Source of the DNA: Novosphingobium panipatense
Lineage (GTDB): Bacteria > Pseudomonadota > Alphaproteobacteria > Sphingomonadales > Sphingomonadaceae
NCBI RefSeq assembly: GCF_002149965.1
Contig: NZ_MSQB01000008.1
Location: 142,086-206,085 of the forward strand
DNA length: 64,000 nucleotides
Reading direction: 5' to 3'
This document shows, piece after piece, positions 56,810 to 64,000 of this stretch. Under the pieces are notes generated by a model. That model saw nothing but the letters and a program-made list of their open reading frames with translations, did no database searches and was not told the DNA's origin. The translations under genes were made by a program, and so were the position numbers. Each line of letters opens with the position of its first letter. The first letter of the stretch is position 1.

Positions 56810-58032
56810 GGGGGGGCGAGGTTCGGCCGCGTTCCGGTGCGCCAGGCCTTGACCGTGCTCCAGAATCCGGGATCTTCCGAGCCCAGCCGCCAGAGCGCGA
56901 TGTCGCCTACGCCCAGGCGCGAGAGGATCTGCATCTGGTTCCAAGTGGCGGCGGCGTCCAGCATCCAGACGTCGTGACGCTGGCTCTGGCTCTGCCCATC
57001 CGACGCATCGTCGTAGGAGTAACCGGCGTTGCCGCTCGCCGGATCGTACTGCGGTGCGGCGCCGCTGTCGTGCGCGTCGAGCCAGGCTTCCTCGACGGTC
57101 ATGCTGTCGGCCTTGCCGCCGTGCCAGTTGTAGGCGTACTCGCCCAGCGCGACGATCGCCTTGCCGCGGGGCAGGCCCGTCAGCGCATGGGAAAGCTTCT
57201 GCGCGAACCACGGATTGGAGGCGATCGGGCCGGGGGTGCCGCCCTGCCAGTGTTCGTCGTAGGCCATCAGCACCAGCCGGTCGGCCACGGATGCAAAGGC
57301 GTGGGTGGACCAGTCGGGATTGTCGATGGGCATGGTCACCGCGACCACGCGGTGCCTGGGGGCAAGCTGCCCGCGCAGTTCGCTCAGGAAAAGGCGCAGG
57401 TTGGGCAGGCTGGCGGCGGGCATGGTCTCGAAATCGACCATGACGCCTGCATAGCCGGTCCTGTCGAGATAGGCGCCGACTTGGGTTTCCAGCGCATGGC
57501 GCCGAGCGGGACTGGCAAGCTGCCGCGCGGTGGCATCGCCCTGCCAGTCGCCCTCGACGGTGTTCTGGAGCACCGGCACGACCAGCGGGCGGTGCAGCGA
57601 GGTAGCGAGCAGGTGATCGAGCCGCGCGTCGTCCTCGATCTTGAGCGCGCCGGTACCATCCACCGAAAGCGTTGCCGGAGCGACCCAGTCCAGCCGGTCG
57701 ATGTGGCGTTCCAGCGAAGTGGCGCTGTCGTCGCTCCAGGGCGTGTAGAAGCCCACCGTGATCGGCTTCGCGCCGGGGGTGGGGGCGGGGACGACGGGCT
57801 TTCCGAAAAGGAACTTGCGGGCGCGACGGGTCAGGTGCCCGATCTGCGCGCGGAAGGGCAGGGGCGAGGCGTGCTCGTAGGCGATCGGTAGCGGCGGCGG
57901 CGCCGGCACGCTGGCCACGGTCGTGGCGAAGACCACGCAGGCGGCAATGGCCAGCAGCAGCGCCAGCAGCGAGAGGCGGCGCACGCGAATGCGCCGGTTT
58001 CCGGTGGGGTCGAAGAAAACGGGTGCAGCCAC
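56810..58032 (-). pseudogene. GH18-like N-terminal part of the frameshifted deacetylase-GT2 gene
   Basis: From a GTG at 58032 (GAGG six bases upstream; 58044 is an alternative) the frame encodes an N-terminal membrane helix. A GH18/chitinase-like TIM barrel of about 370 residues follows (ITVGFYTPWSDDSATSLE, YAGVMVDFETMPAAS, RLVLMAYDEHWQGGTPGP, ALGEYAYNWHGG). At the run of seven G (56810-56816) the reading leaves the deacetylase frame. Removing one base joins it to LKQAANVDVEG and the deacetylase, giving a protein of about 1125 residues. GH18-deacetylase-GT2 fusions of that size are a known architecture, so the break is a true frameshift or a sequencing error. Confidence 0.8.
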
Positions 58033-58050
58033 GGCGTGCCTCACGAAGTT

Positions 58051-58080
58051 TCCGGGCGGCGTGGGGGAACGCCGCCCGGA
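58051..58080 (-). other. Leader hairpin before the exopolysaccharide gene
   Basis: Perfect 12-bp stem TCCGGGCGGCGT (58051-58062) with 58069-58080 and a six-base loop, about 20 bases upstream of the start codon at 58032. A second 8-bp stem lies at 58160-58184. They may form a structured 5' leader. Confidence 0.6.
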
Positions 58081-58245
58081 GACTCATTGGTCATTCGGAA
58101 GGTACGGCCCGGGAACCAGAGGCAATGACGAGGGTGCGAATGTCACTTCGGTTCCCGGACCGCACGGCCGTTCTAACCGTGCGGGCATGGCGCCGGCGTG
58201 GAGGCAAGGTTACAAAAGTTTCATGTTGGGGCGGTGGAAGAATGT

Positions 58246-58274
58246 CGTCGTCCCGGACTTGATCCGGGACGACG
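58246..58274. repeat. REP-type palindrome, single copy C
   Basis: CGTCGTCCCGGACTTGATCC continuing GGGACGACG: an 11-bp stem around the imperfect centre, same core as copies A and B but unpaired. It lies in the 423-bp gap between the exopolysaccharide gene start and the yezD-like gene. Confidence 0.88.
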
Positions 58275-58290
58275 TATCGCGGGCGCTTAG

Positions 58291-58455
58291 AGCCCGTTTG
58301 AAAAATGCCCAAAAGGGCATTTTTGTGCGGCACCGGCCCACGCCCCCACCCTACCACCCAACGGTAGTATCCTGCGGGTGGTAGGGTGGGGGCGCCTGAA
58401 TCAAACTGGGGGCCGGTGCCGCCAAATTCGCCTGCGGCGAATTTCAAACAGACGC
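58291..58455. repeat. Nested four-stem inverted-repeat element, including the cys uptake operon terminator
   Basis: Outer arms GTTTGAAA/TTTCAAAC (58296-58303, 58442-58449) enclose a hairpin AAAAATGCCC/GGGCATTTTT (58301-58310, 58315-58324) and a 13-bp arm pair (58327-58339, 58410-58422). Inside these is a perfect 19-bp pair (58341-58359, 58376-58394), with a further hairpin AAATTCGCC/GGCGAATTT (58424-58432, 58436-58444). The element abuts the yezD stop. Read from the minus strand, the 58301-58324 hairpin ends in five T and can act as terminator. Confidence 0.85.
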
Positions 58456-58614
58456 TTAGAACCGCTTCTTCTCGGTCACGTCGATCTGCACGACGCGGCC
58501 GTCGTGGACGGTCAGCGATACCTGACCGTAGCGAAGGTCCTGAAGGGCCTCGCGCACTTTGGCGAGGCTTTCCTCAAGATTGCGCAGTTGCGGGGTTTCG
58601 TCCTGGCTCATCAT
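58456..58614 (-). CDS. yezD: YezD/DUF2292 small protein
   Basis: 52 residues, starting [20 protein letters not shown] and ending VTEKKRF; the central segment [21 protein letters not shown] is the DUF2292/YezD core. The first ATG overlaps the cysA stop (ATGA). Such tiny proteins are common at the ends of sulfur-assimilation operons in many bacteria; function unknown. It is the last gene before the nested repeat/terminator. Confidence 0.9.
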   Translation of the reverse strand: MMSQDETPQLRNLEESLAKVREALQDLRYGQVSLTVHDGRVVQIDVTEKKRF

Positions 58615-59576
58615 CGGTCTCCGGCGCTGGAGAATGTGCGGGCTCGCCTTGCGGCGATGGTTACGGTTTCGCCGATGGTCGGCGGCGCTTCGTGGGCATC
58701 GACGTCGATCTCGACGATCGTGTCGGTTTCGGTGAGGCGGCCTTCCACGCGCCAGGAGCCGCCCTTGCGGAAGACGTTGTCGACGATCACCCGGTCGCTG
58801 CCAGTGGCGGTGATCTCGAAGTCGTGGGGGCGGATGTGGCGGCCGTCGGGCAGGCGGTTGGTCTCGCCGACGAAGTGCGAGACGAAGGCCGTGGCGGGTT
58901 CCATGTAGACCTGCTCGGGCGTGCCGATCTGGTCGATCCGGCCGTGGTCCATCACCACCACGCGGTCGGCCAGTTCGAGGGCCTCTTCCTGATCGTGGGT
59001 GACGAAGATGGAGGTCAGACCCATCTGCTTGTGCAGGTCGCGCAGCCAGCGGCGAAGATCCTTGCGGACTTTGGCGTCGAGCGCGCCGAAAGGCTCGTCC
59101 AGCAGCAGCAGGCCGGGCTCGATGGCCAGCGCGCGGGCCAGTGCCACGCGCTGGCGCTGGCCGCCCGAAAGCTGGCCGGGATAGCGCTGTCCGAGGCCCT
59201 CCAGCTGGACCACGCGCAGCAGTTCCTCCGCGCGCGCCTTGATCTCGGCCTTGGCGGGGCGGCGGCGCGCCTTGCGCACGGTCAGGCCGAAAGCGATGTT
59301 GTCGGCCACGGTCATGTGCCGGAACAGGGCGTATTGCTGGAACACGAAGCCGACGTTGCGCTTGCCCACCGGGATGTCGGACACGTCGTCGCCGTTGAAA
59401 TAGACCTGGCCCTCATCCTGGAATTCGAGGCCGGCGATGATGCGCAGCAGCGTCGTCTTTCCCGAGCCCGACGGGCCGAGCAGGGCGATGAATTCGCCGG
59501 GCTGGATTTCCAGGTCGATGCCGTGGAGCGCTGGATAGTTGCCGAAGCGCTTGGTGATGTTCTGGACGCGGATCAA
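58611..59576 (-). CDS. cysA: Sulfate/thiosulfate ABC transporter ATP-binding protein
   Basis: 321 residues from a TTG at 59576 ([17 protein letters not shown]), which overlaps the cysW stop; the frame is open 11 codons further. Walker [11 protein letters not shown]-loop [12 protein letters not shown], signature [15 protein letters not shown], Walker [16 protein letters not shown]-loop VTHDQEEA, then a C-terminal TOBE-like domain. It powers uptake through CysT and CysW. Confidence 0.96.
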   Translation of the reverse strand: MIRVQNITKRFGNYPALHGIDLEIQPGEFIALLGPSGSGKTTLLRIIAGLEFQDEGQVYFNGDDVSDIPVGKRNVGFVFQQYALFRHMTVADNIAFGLTVRKARRRPAKAEIKARAEELLRVVQLEGLGQRYPGQLSGGQRQRVALARALAIEPGLLLLDEPFGALDAKVRKDLRRWLRDLHKQMGLTSIFVTHDQEEALELADRVVVMDHGRIDQIGTPEQVYMEPATAFVSHFVGETNRLPDGRHIRPHDFEITATGSDRVIVDNVFRKGGSWRVEGRLTETDTIVEIDVDAHEAPPTIGETVTIAARRARTFSSAGDR

Positions 59577-60424
59577 TGCCTTGCTCCCGAGTGAAGGTCG
59601 AAGCGCCATTCGAGCACGGTCTTGAGGACAAGCGTGACGAGGGCGAGGGCAGCCAGCAGCGAGGCCACCGCGAAGGCGCCGACGAAATCATATTCGTTGT
59701 AGAGGATCTCGACATGCAGCGGCATGGTGTTGGTCTCGCCGCGAATGTGCCCGGACACGACCGAGACGGCGCCGAACTCGCCCATGGCGCGGGCGTTGCA
59801 CAGCAGCACGCCGTAGAGCAGGCCCCAGCGGATGTTGGGCAGGGTGACGTGCCAGAAGGTCTGCCAGCCGCTTGCGCCAAGCGAGAGCGCGGCTTCCTCG
59901 TCGTCCTTGCCCTGTTCCATCATCAGCGGGATCAGTTCGCGCGCGACGAAGGGGAAGGTGATGAAGACGGTGGCCAGGATGATGCCCGGCACGGCAAAGA
60001 TGATCTTCAACCCATGCGCGGAAAGCCACGGTCCCAGCAGCCCCTGCGCGCCGAACAGCAGCACGAAGATCAGGCCCGAGACGACGGGCGAGACCGAGAA
60101 GGGCAGGTCGATAAGGGTCAGCAGCAGGTTCTTGCCGGGGAAGCTGAACTTGGTGATCGCCCAGCTGGCGGCCAGGCCGAACACCATGTTCAGCGGCACG
60201 CTGATCGCGGCGATGATCAGGGTCAGGCGGATGGCGGAAAGCGCGTCCGGGTTGGACACTGCGTCGAGGAAGGGGGCCAGCCCCTGCTTCAAGGCCTCGC
60301 TGAATACCGCGATCAACGGCAGCATCAGGAAGAAGGCCAGGAAGGCGAGGGCAAGCGCGATGAGCAGGATTTGCGCGGTGCGGCTCTCGGTGCTGCTCTC
60401 GGTGCTGGGGGATTGCCGTTTCAT
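59573..60424 (-). CDS. cysW: Sulfate ABC transporter permease CysW
   Basis: 283 residues, six membrane helices, with the permease-ATPase coupling loop [23 protein letters not shown] and [25 protein letters not shown], the CysW hallmark. It overlaps cysT upstream and cysA downstream by four bases each. Confidence 0.96.
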   Translation of the reverse strand: MKRQSPSTESSTESRTAQILLIALALAFLAFFLMLPLIAVFSEALKQGLAPFLDAVSNPDALSAIRLTLIIAAISVPLNMVFGLAASWAITKFSFPGKNLLLTLIDLPFSVSPVVSGLIFVLLFGAQGLLGPWLSAHGLKIIFAVPGIILATVFITFPFVARELIPLMMEQGKDDEEAALSLGASGWQTFWHVTLPNIRWGLLYGVLLCNARAMGEFGAVSVVSGHIRGETNTMPLHVEILYNEYDFVGAFAVASLLAALALVTLVLKTVLEWRFDLHSGARH

Positions 60425-61272
60425 GCGCCGAGCCTCCTGCGCCGGATGGACTGGAGCGCGTTCAGGGTGAAGAGCACCGCGAAGGAAACCAGCATCATCA
60501 CCATCGCGATCGCGGTGGCGCCGTTGTAGTTGTACTGTTCGAGCTGGGTGACGATCAGCAGCGGCGCGATCTCCGTGCGGCCGGGCATGTTGCCGGAGAT
60601 GAAGATCACCGAACCGTATTCGCCCACGCCCCGGGCGAAAGCCAGTGCGAAGCCGGTGAACAGCGCGGGAAGGATCGCCGGGAAGATCACCCGCGCGAAT
60701 GTCTGCGCCCGGCTTGCGCCGAGCGTGGCGGCGGCTTCCTCCACGTCCTTGCCCAGATCGGCGAGAACCGGCTCGACCGAGCGGACCACGAAAGGCAGGC
60801 CGATGAAGACCAGGGCCACGGTAATGCCGATCGGCGTGAAGGCGACCTTGATACCCAGCGGATCAAGGTATTGCCCGACCCAGCCGCTCGGCGCGTAGAG
60901 CGCGGTGAGCGCAATGCCCGCGACGGCGGTAGGCAGGGCGAAAGGCAAGTCGACCAAGGCCGAAATCACCCGCTTTCCGGGAAATTCGTAGCGGACCAGG
61001 ACCCAGGCCACCAGCAGGCCGAATACCGCGTTGACGAAGGCGGCGGCGATGGCCGTACCGAAGCTCAGGCGATAGGCGGTGAGGGCGCGCTCGGAAAAGC
61101 CCACGTCCACGAAAGCCTGCCAGCCCATGCCGGCGGATTTCAGGAACAGGGTGGATAGCGGGATCAGCACGATCAGGGAGAGCCAGGCCAGGCTGAACCC
61201 GAAGGTCAGCCCGAAGCCCGGCAGCACGGAGGGCGCACGCCATCGGGCCTTGCGCGTCGTCATGGATGGCAT
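60421..61272 (-). CDS. cysT: Sulfate ABC transporter permease CysT (CysU)
   Basis: 283 residues from the ATG at 61272 (a second ATG at 61263 is also possible). Six helices with the coupling loop [23 protein letters not shown] and [26 protein letters not shown], typical of CysT. It starts 39 bp after the binding-protein stop and ends overlapping cysW. Confidence 0.96.
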   Translation of the reverse strand: MPSMTTRKARWRAPSVLPGFGLTFGFSLAWLSLIVLIPLSTLFLKSAGMGWQAFVDVGFSERALTAYRLSFGTAIAAAFVNAVFGLLVAWVLVRYEFPGKRVISALVDLPFALPTAVAGIALTALYAPSGWVGQYLDPLGIKVAFTPIGITVALVFIGLPFVVRSVEPVLADLGKDVEEAAATLGASRAQTFARVIFPAILPALFTGFALAFARGVGEYGSVIFISGNMPGRTEIAPLLIVTQLEQYNYNGATAIAMVMMLVSFAVLFTLNALQSIRRRRLGA

Positions 61273-61311
61273 CTGCAGTGGCCTGCTCGATTCTGGCGCA
61301 AGTGGCGCGGT

Positions 61312-62346
61312 TTATTTCTTGGCGTAGATGCGGTCGAAGACGCCGCCGTCATCGAAGAAGGTCTTCTGCGCCTTGGTCCAGCCGCCAAAGTCCTTGTCGA
61401 TCGTGGTCAGGTTCAGCTTGGGGAACTGGCCTGCGAACTGCTCGGCGATCTTCGGGTCGCTGGGGCGATAGAAATTGCGGGCGATCGCGACTTGCGCCTC
61501 GGGCGTGTAGAGATATTCGAGGTAGGCCTTGGAAACCGCCTCGGTGCCGTGTTTCTTCGCATTGTTCGCGATCACCGCCACCGGCGGTTCCGCCAGCACG
61601 GAGATCGAGGGAACCACGATCTCGAACTTGCCCGCGCCCAGTTTCTTCTCGGCCAGCAAGGCCTCGTTTTCCCAGGCCAGCAGGACGTCGCCGATGCCGC
61701 GTTCCACGAAAGTGGTGGTCGCGCCGCGCGCGCCGCTGTCGAGCACCGGCACTTGGGCGAAGAGGCGCTTCACGTAGGCCTCGGCCGCAGCGTCCGACCC
61801 GCCCGCCTTGCGGCCATAGGCCCAGGCGGCCAGGAAGTTCCAGCGCGCGCCGCCGCTGGTCTTGGGATTGGGCGTGATCACCTGTACGCCCGGCTTCACC
61901 AGATCGTTCCAGTCGCGGATCGCCTTGGGATTGCCCTTGCGGACAAGGAACACGATCGTCGAGGTGTAGGGCGAGCTGTTGTCCGGCAGGGCTTTCTGCC
62001 AGTCGGCCGGGAGCAGCTTGGCCTTTTCGGCGATCACGTCGATGTCATAGGCCAGCGCCAGGGTGGCGACGTCCGCCTCCAGCCCGTCGATCACGGCCCG
62101 GCTCTGCTTGCCCGATCCGCCGTGGCTCATGCGGAAGGTCACGTCCTGCCCGGTCTTCTTCTTCCAGTAGGCGGCGAAGGCCGGGTTCACGGCCTGGTAG
62201 AGTTCGCGGGTGGGGTCGTAGGAGACATTGGTGATCTCGACAGAATTGCCCGACTTTCCGCCGGAACAGCCCGCAAGCGAGACTGCAAGGGCGCCGGCAG
62301 CGGCCACGGAAAGAAACAGGCGGCGATTGAGGGTTCCGGCATTCAT
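61312..62346 (-). CDS. cysP: Sulfate ABC transporter substrate-binding lipoprotein
   Basis: 344 residues from the ATG at 62346. Signal with lipobox LAGC ([20 protein letters not shown] then AVSLAGC), then the Sbp/CysP fold: [56 protein letters not shown] and [11 protein letters not shown]. It binds sulfate or thiosulfate in the periplasm. First gene of the uptake operon cysP-T-W-A-yezD. Lipid anchoring, rather than a free periplasmic form, is seen from the Cys. Confidence 0.95.
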   Translation of the reverse strand: MNAGTLNRRLFLSVAAAGALAVSLAGCSGGKSGNSVEITNVSYDPTRELYQAVNPAFAAYWKKKTGQDVTFRMSHGGSGKQSRAVIDGLEADVATLALAYDIDVIAEKAKLLPADWQKALPDNSSPYTSTIVFLVRKGNPKAIRDWNDLVKPGVQVITPNPKTSGGARWNFLAAWAYGRKAGGSDAAAEAYVKRLFAQVPVLDSGARGATTTFVERGIGDVLLAWENEALLAEKKLGAGKFEIVVPSISVLAEPPVAVIANNAKKHGTEAVSKAYLEYLYTPEAQVAIARNFYRPSDPKIAEQFAGQFPKLNLTTIDKDFGGWTKAQKTFFDDGGVFDRIYAKK

Positions 62347-62644
62347 CGTGTCATGTCTCCCGTCGGGTTGGCTCAGGCCTAAACTCAATCGATTTGGTTG
62401 ACATTAAATATGAATTTTCAGGGTGGCAAGCATACCTTTTGGCCAGTGCCGAAGTCGCGGTTTACTTCGCCTTTCGGGGGGTGAAGCTCCGGCCGGGCCA
62501 TGGCGATTTTCTCATTCACCCCTCATTTTCAAAGGGGTAATGGCTGCCGCCGGACGAGAACGATAGCCCGAAGGAGCGTGGAATTCTCGCCCAAAGCCCT
62601 GCCGGGTTCAAGCGGGCGAATCCCCAAGGTCCGCTCTCGCGGGC
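62347..62644. other. Intergenic region upstream of cysP
   Basis: 298 bp. The first 90 bp near the cysP start are AT-rich (around 62385-62430) and should hold the cysP promoter. CCCCTCATTTTCAAAGGGGT near 62520 is a small dyad. No gene or RNA recognised. Confidence 0.45.
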
Positions 62645-62887
62645 TCAGGACAGCGCAGTGCCTTCTATGGTGATGCGGTGCATCTCGCGGCGATGGCCGT
62701 GATAATCGTTATAGGCATAGTGCCAAGTGGCGCGGTTGTCCGAGAAGGCGATGGAGCCGTTCTGCCAGTGGAAGTCCTGCTGGAACTCCGGTTTGCGGCA
62801 ATGGGTGTAGATTTCATCCAGCAGGTCGCGCGAATTTTCCTCGGACAGGCCCTGGATATGCAGCGTGAAGCTTGGGTTAACGAGCCT
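62645..62887 (-). pseudogene. TauD/TfdA-family dioxygenase, C-terminal remnant
   Basis: About 80 native residues: FTLHIQGLSEENSRDLLDEI, then PEFQQDFHWQNGSIAFSDNR ending MHRITIEGTALS. The distal metal His (NRATWHY) and the late Arg (HRREMHR) of alpha-ketoglutarate/Fe(II) dioxygenases are present. The N-terminal ~200 residues, with the HxD pair, are missing. Upstream sequence from about 62885 on is lower in GC and belongs to the mobile segment, so the gene was cut by insertion or deletion. TauD-type enzymes release sulfite from sulfonates or sulfate esters, matching the cys neighbour. Confidence 0.85.
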
Positions 62888-63000
62888 TTTTGCGTGTACG
62901 CTCAGTCCAGCTGGAGTGCGCTGTTGTTGGATAAATATTTGTTTTTCAGAGAATTTATCTCGCATAAGCTACTCCGGCCTGAGAACAAGCTCGCTCGAGT

Positions 63001-63917
63001 TTGGCGCCGCGTGGCTCCAAGGTATCGCCCTCCGGGCGCAATACCTTCATGCTGCAATATCGGAATTTCGATGGGAGGAAGCGCAAACCGGCGATTGGTC
63101 TCTTTGGGGAGCTGACGGTCGAGCAGGCTCGCTCAATAGCCCAACGATGGATGGCAGAAGTTAGGGAGGGCAAGGATCCGTCCCTGGCCCGGATTAAAAA
63201 GCTCCGCAGCTTGACGATCGCTGCATTCTCTCAGATTTATTATGATCGCCACACCGTCAAAAAGACAAAGCCGAGAGCGCAGTAACTTCACCGATATTTG
63301 CTGGATAACTACATTCTAAAACGGATTGGCGACCGCAAAAGCGACTCGATCTCCAAAAAAGAAATAACACTGTTCGTAGATAGTTTATCTGCCACGCCAT
63401 CTATGGCCTTCGTGTCCATGAATTTTCTGAGCGGAATGTTTACTTGGTCCATGAAGTGGGGATATCGACCCGAGGATACTCACCCTTGTAAGGGGGTCGC
63501 GGTGCCTATCCGCAAGAAGTCTTCGCCCCTCATCACACAGCCAGAGATGGTAAGGTTGATTGAATATTTGGAGCTGCCTCGCGCCGAGGGTGGCGAAATC
63601 GATGCATATACGCTTGCGATCCGGTTGCAATTGGCTTTCGCTGCGCGTGCCTCCGAAATTCTCAATCTTGAATGGAGTTGGGTGGATATCGAGGCCAGAA
63701 AGATCGCTTGGCCTGACAGCAAGACTGGACCGATGTGGAAGCCAATTTCTGATGAGGCTGCCGTGCTTCTGAAGTTGGCTGAGGACCGTGCGAATGGTTC
63801 GCGGTTCGTCGTATCTCGACCGGACAAATCTGGCCGCTCGATCCTCTACGGATCGTATCAAAGGGCGTGGCAGCGGGTGCTTGGCGCAGTAGGAATCGCC
63901 GCAACTGGAACCCACGC
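63001..63917 (+). pseudogene. Tyrosine recombinase (phage/island integrase), broken
   Basis: One continuous frame with an in-frame TAA at 63283-63285. Before it: DUF4102-type arm-binding domain (VSPSGRNTFMLQYRNFDGRK, IGLFGELTVEQARSIAQRWM). After it: core-binding helices and the catalytic domain with the first Arg in AFAARASEILNLEWSWVD. The frame ends where an IS begins, right after TGTHA, so the HxxR box and the catalytic Tyr are lost. The 5' end also lacks the usual start region (in-frame TGA at 62980). Base composition is lower in GC than its neighbours, as expected for transferred DNA. Confidence 0.88.
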
Positions 63918-64000
63918 TGTGGAGCGGCGTGCAAAATTGACCCCCTTAGCGGGGTGATCGGCGTCTAAAATTGACCCCCTTCATCTCATCATGAGAAGCG
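63918..64000 (+). mobile_element. Terminal end of an IS21-like insertion sequence (continues beyond window)
   Basis: Starts TGTGGAGCGGCGTGC and holds two direct repeats, CAAAATTGACCCCCTT (63932-63947) and TAAAATTGACCCCCTT (63966-63981), 34 bp apart. Multiple terminal repeats of this AAATTGACCC type are characteristic of IS21-family ends, where they bind the IstA transposase. An ATG at 63991 could be the start of the first transposase gene. The inserted end interrupts the integrase. Confidence 0.72.

Noticed and set aside
62888..63000. tRNA gene as attachment site of the integrase
   Set aside because: No cloverleaf or TTCGA-type T-loop region is visible in this stretch.
62678..63164. Other small open frames around the tauD remnant
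   Set aside because: They cross the junction between unrelated segments and overlap the integrase in other frames.

Overview
The window reads as chromosomal DNA of a high-GC alphaproteobacterium of the Sphingomonadales, most like Novosphingobium. This rests on the protocatechuate 4,5-cleavage (lig) genes, the TorF-type porin, the lpiA/acvB-type pair, the kdp arrangement, a PutA lacking an N-terminal DNA-binding domain but paired with a divergent Lrp regulator, and short palindromic repeats of the CCCGGACTTGATCCGGG type. The genus is inferred from gene content only.

Layout. 1-2.4 kb: end of an RND efflux operon (permease end, outer-membrane lipoprotein), closed by a strong terminator. 2.6-10 kb: LysR regulator, zinc alcohol dehydrogenase, then a tightly packed catabolic operon (dehydrogenase, ligJ, ligA, ligB, ligC, aldo/keto reductase) for meta-cleavage of protocatechuate. 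10-16.4 kb: FNT-family channel and fdhD, then telA/xpaC-like genes followed by a YqiJ/YqiK (flotillin) pair, a membrane-stress block. 16.5-22.3 kb: SDR gene, then a CoxG/M/S/L-like molybdenum hydroxylase set that lacks the CO-dehydrogenase copper cysteine and carries a fused C-terminal domain. 22.3-26.5 kb: lrp-putA divergon. 26.5-32 kb: MFS exporter and the sulfate-reduction/siroheme operon (cobA, DUF2849, cysI, DUF934, cysH). 32-37 kb: three c-di-GMP-type signalling genes. 37-47 kb: complete kdp potassium operon (leader micro-gene, F, A, B, C, D, E) plus a small membrane gene, a two-TM protein and a TorF porin, all preceded by the same spaced DNA motif. 46.9-51.7 kb: CorA transporter and an MprF / DUF2147 / AcvB-like lipid-aminoacylation operon. 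51.9-54.5 kb: PDZ protein and a two-component system. 54.6-58 kb: a GH18-like/deacetylase/GT2 exopolysaccharide gene split by a frameshift in a G7 tract. 58.5-62.3 kb: sulfate uptake operon (cysP, T, W, A, yezD-like). 62.6-64 kb: a scar of mobile DNA, comprising a tauD remnant, a broken tyrosine integrase and the end of an IS21-like element running off the window.

The clearest regulatory signal is the shared motif ACTATGCGTT-N14-TCTCGA before four transcription units around kdp, suggesting a local potassium regulon that includes an outer-membrane porin and two undescribed small membrane proteins. No tRNA, rRNA or CRISPR array was seen. All family assignments come from reading the sequence; no database search was run.
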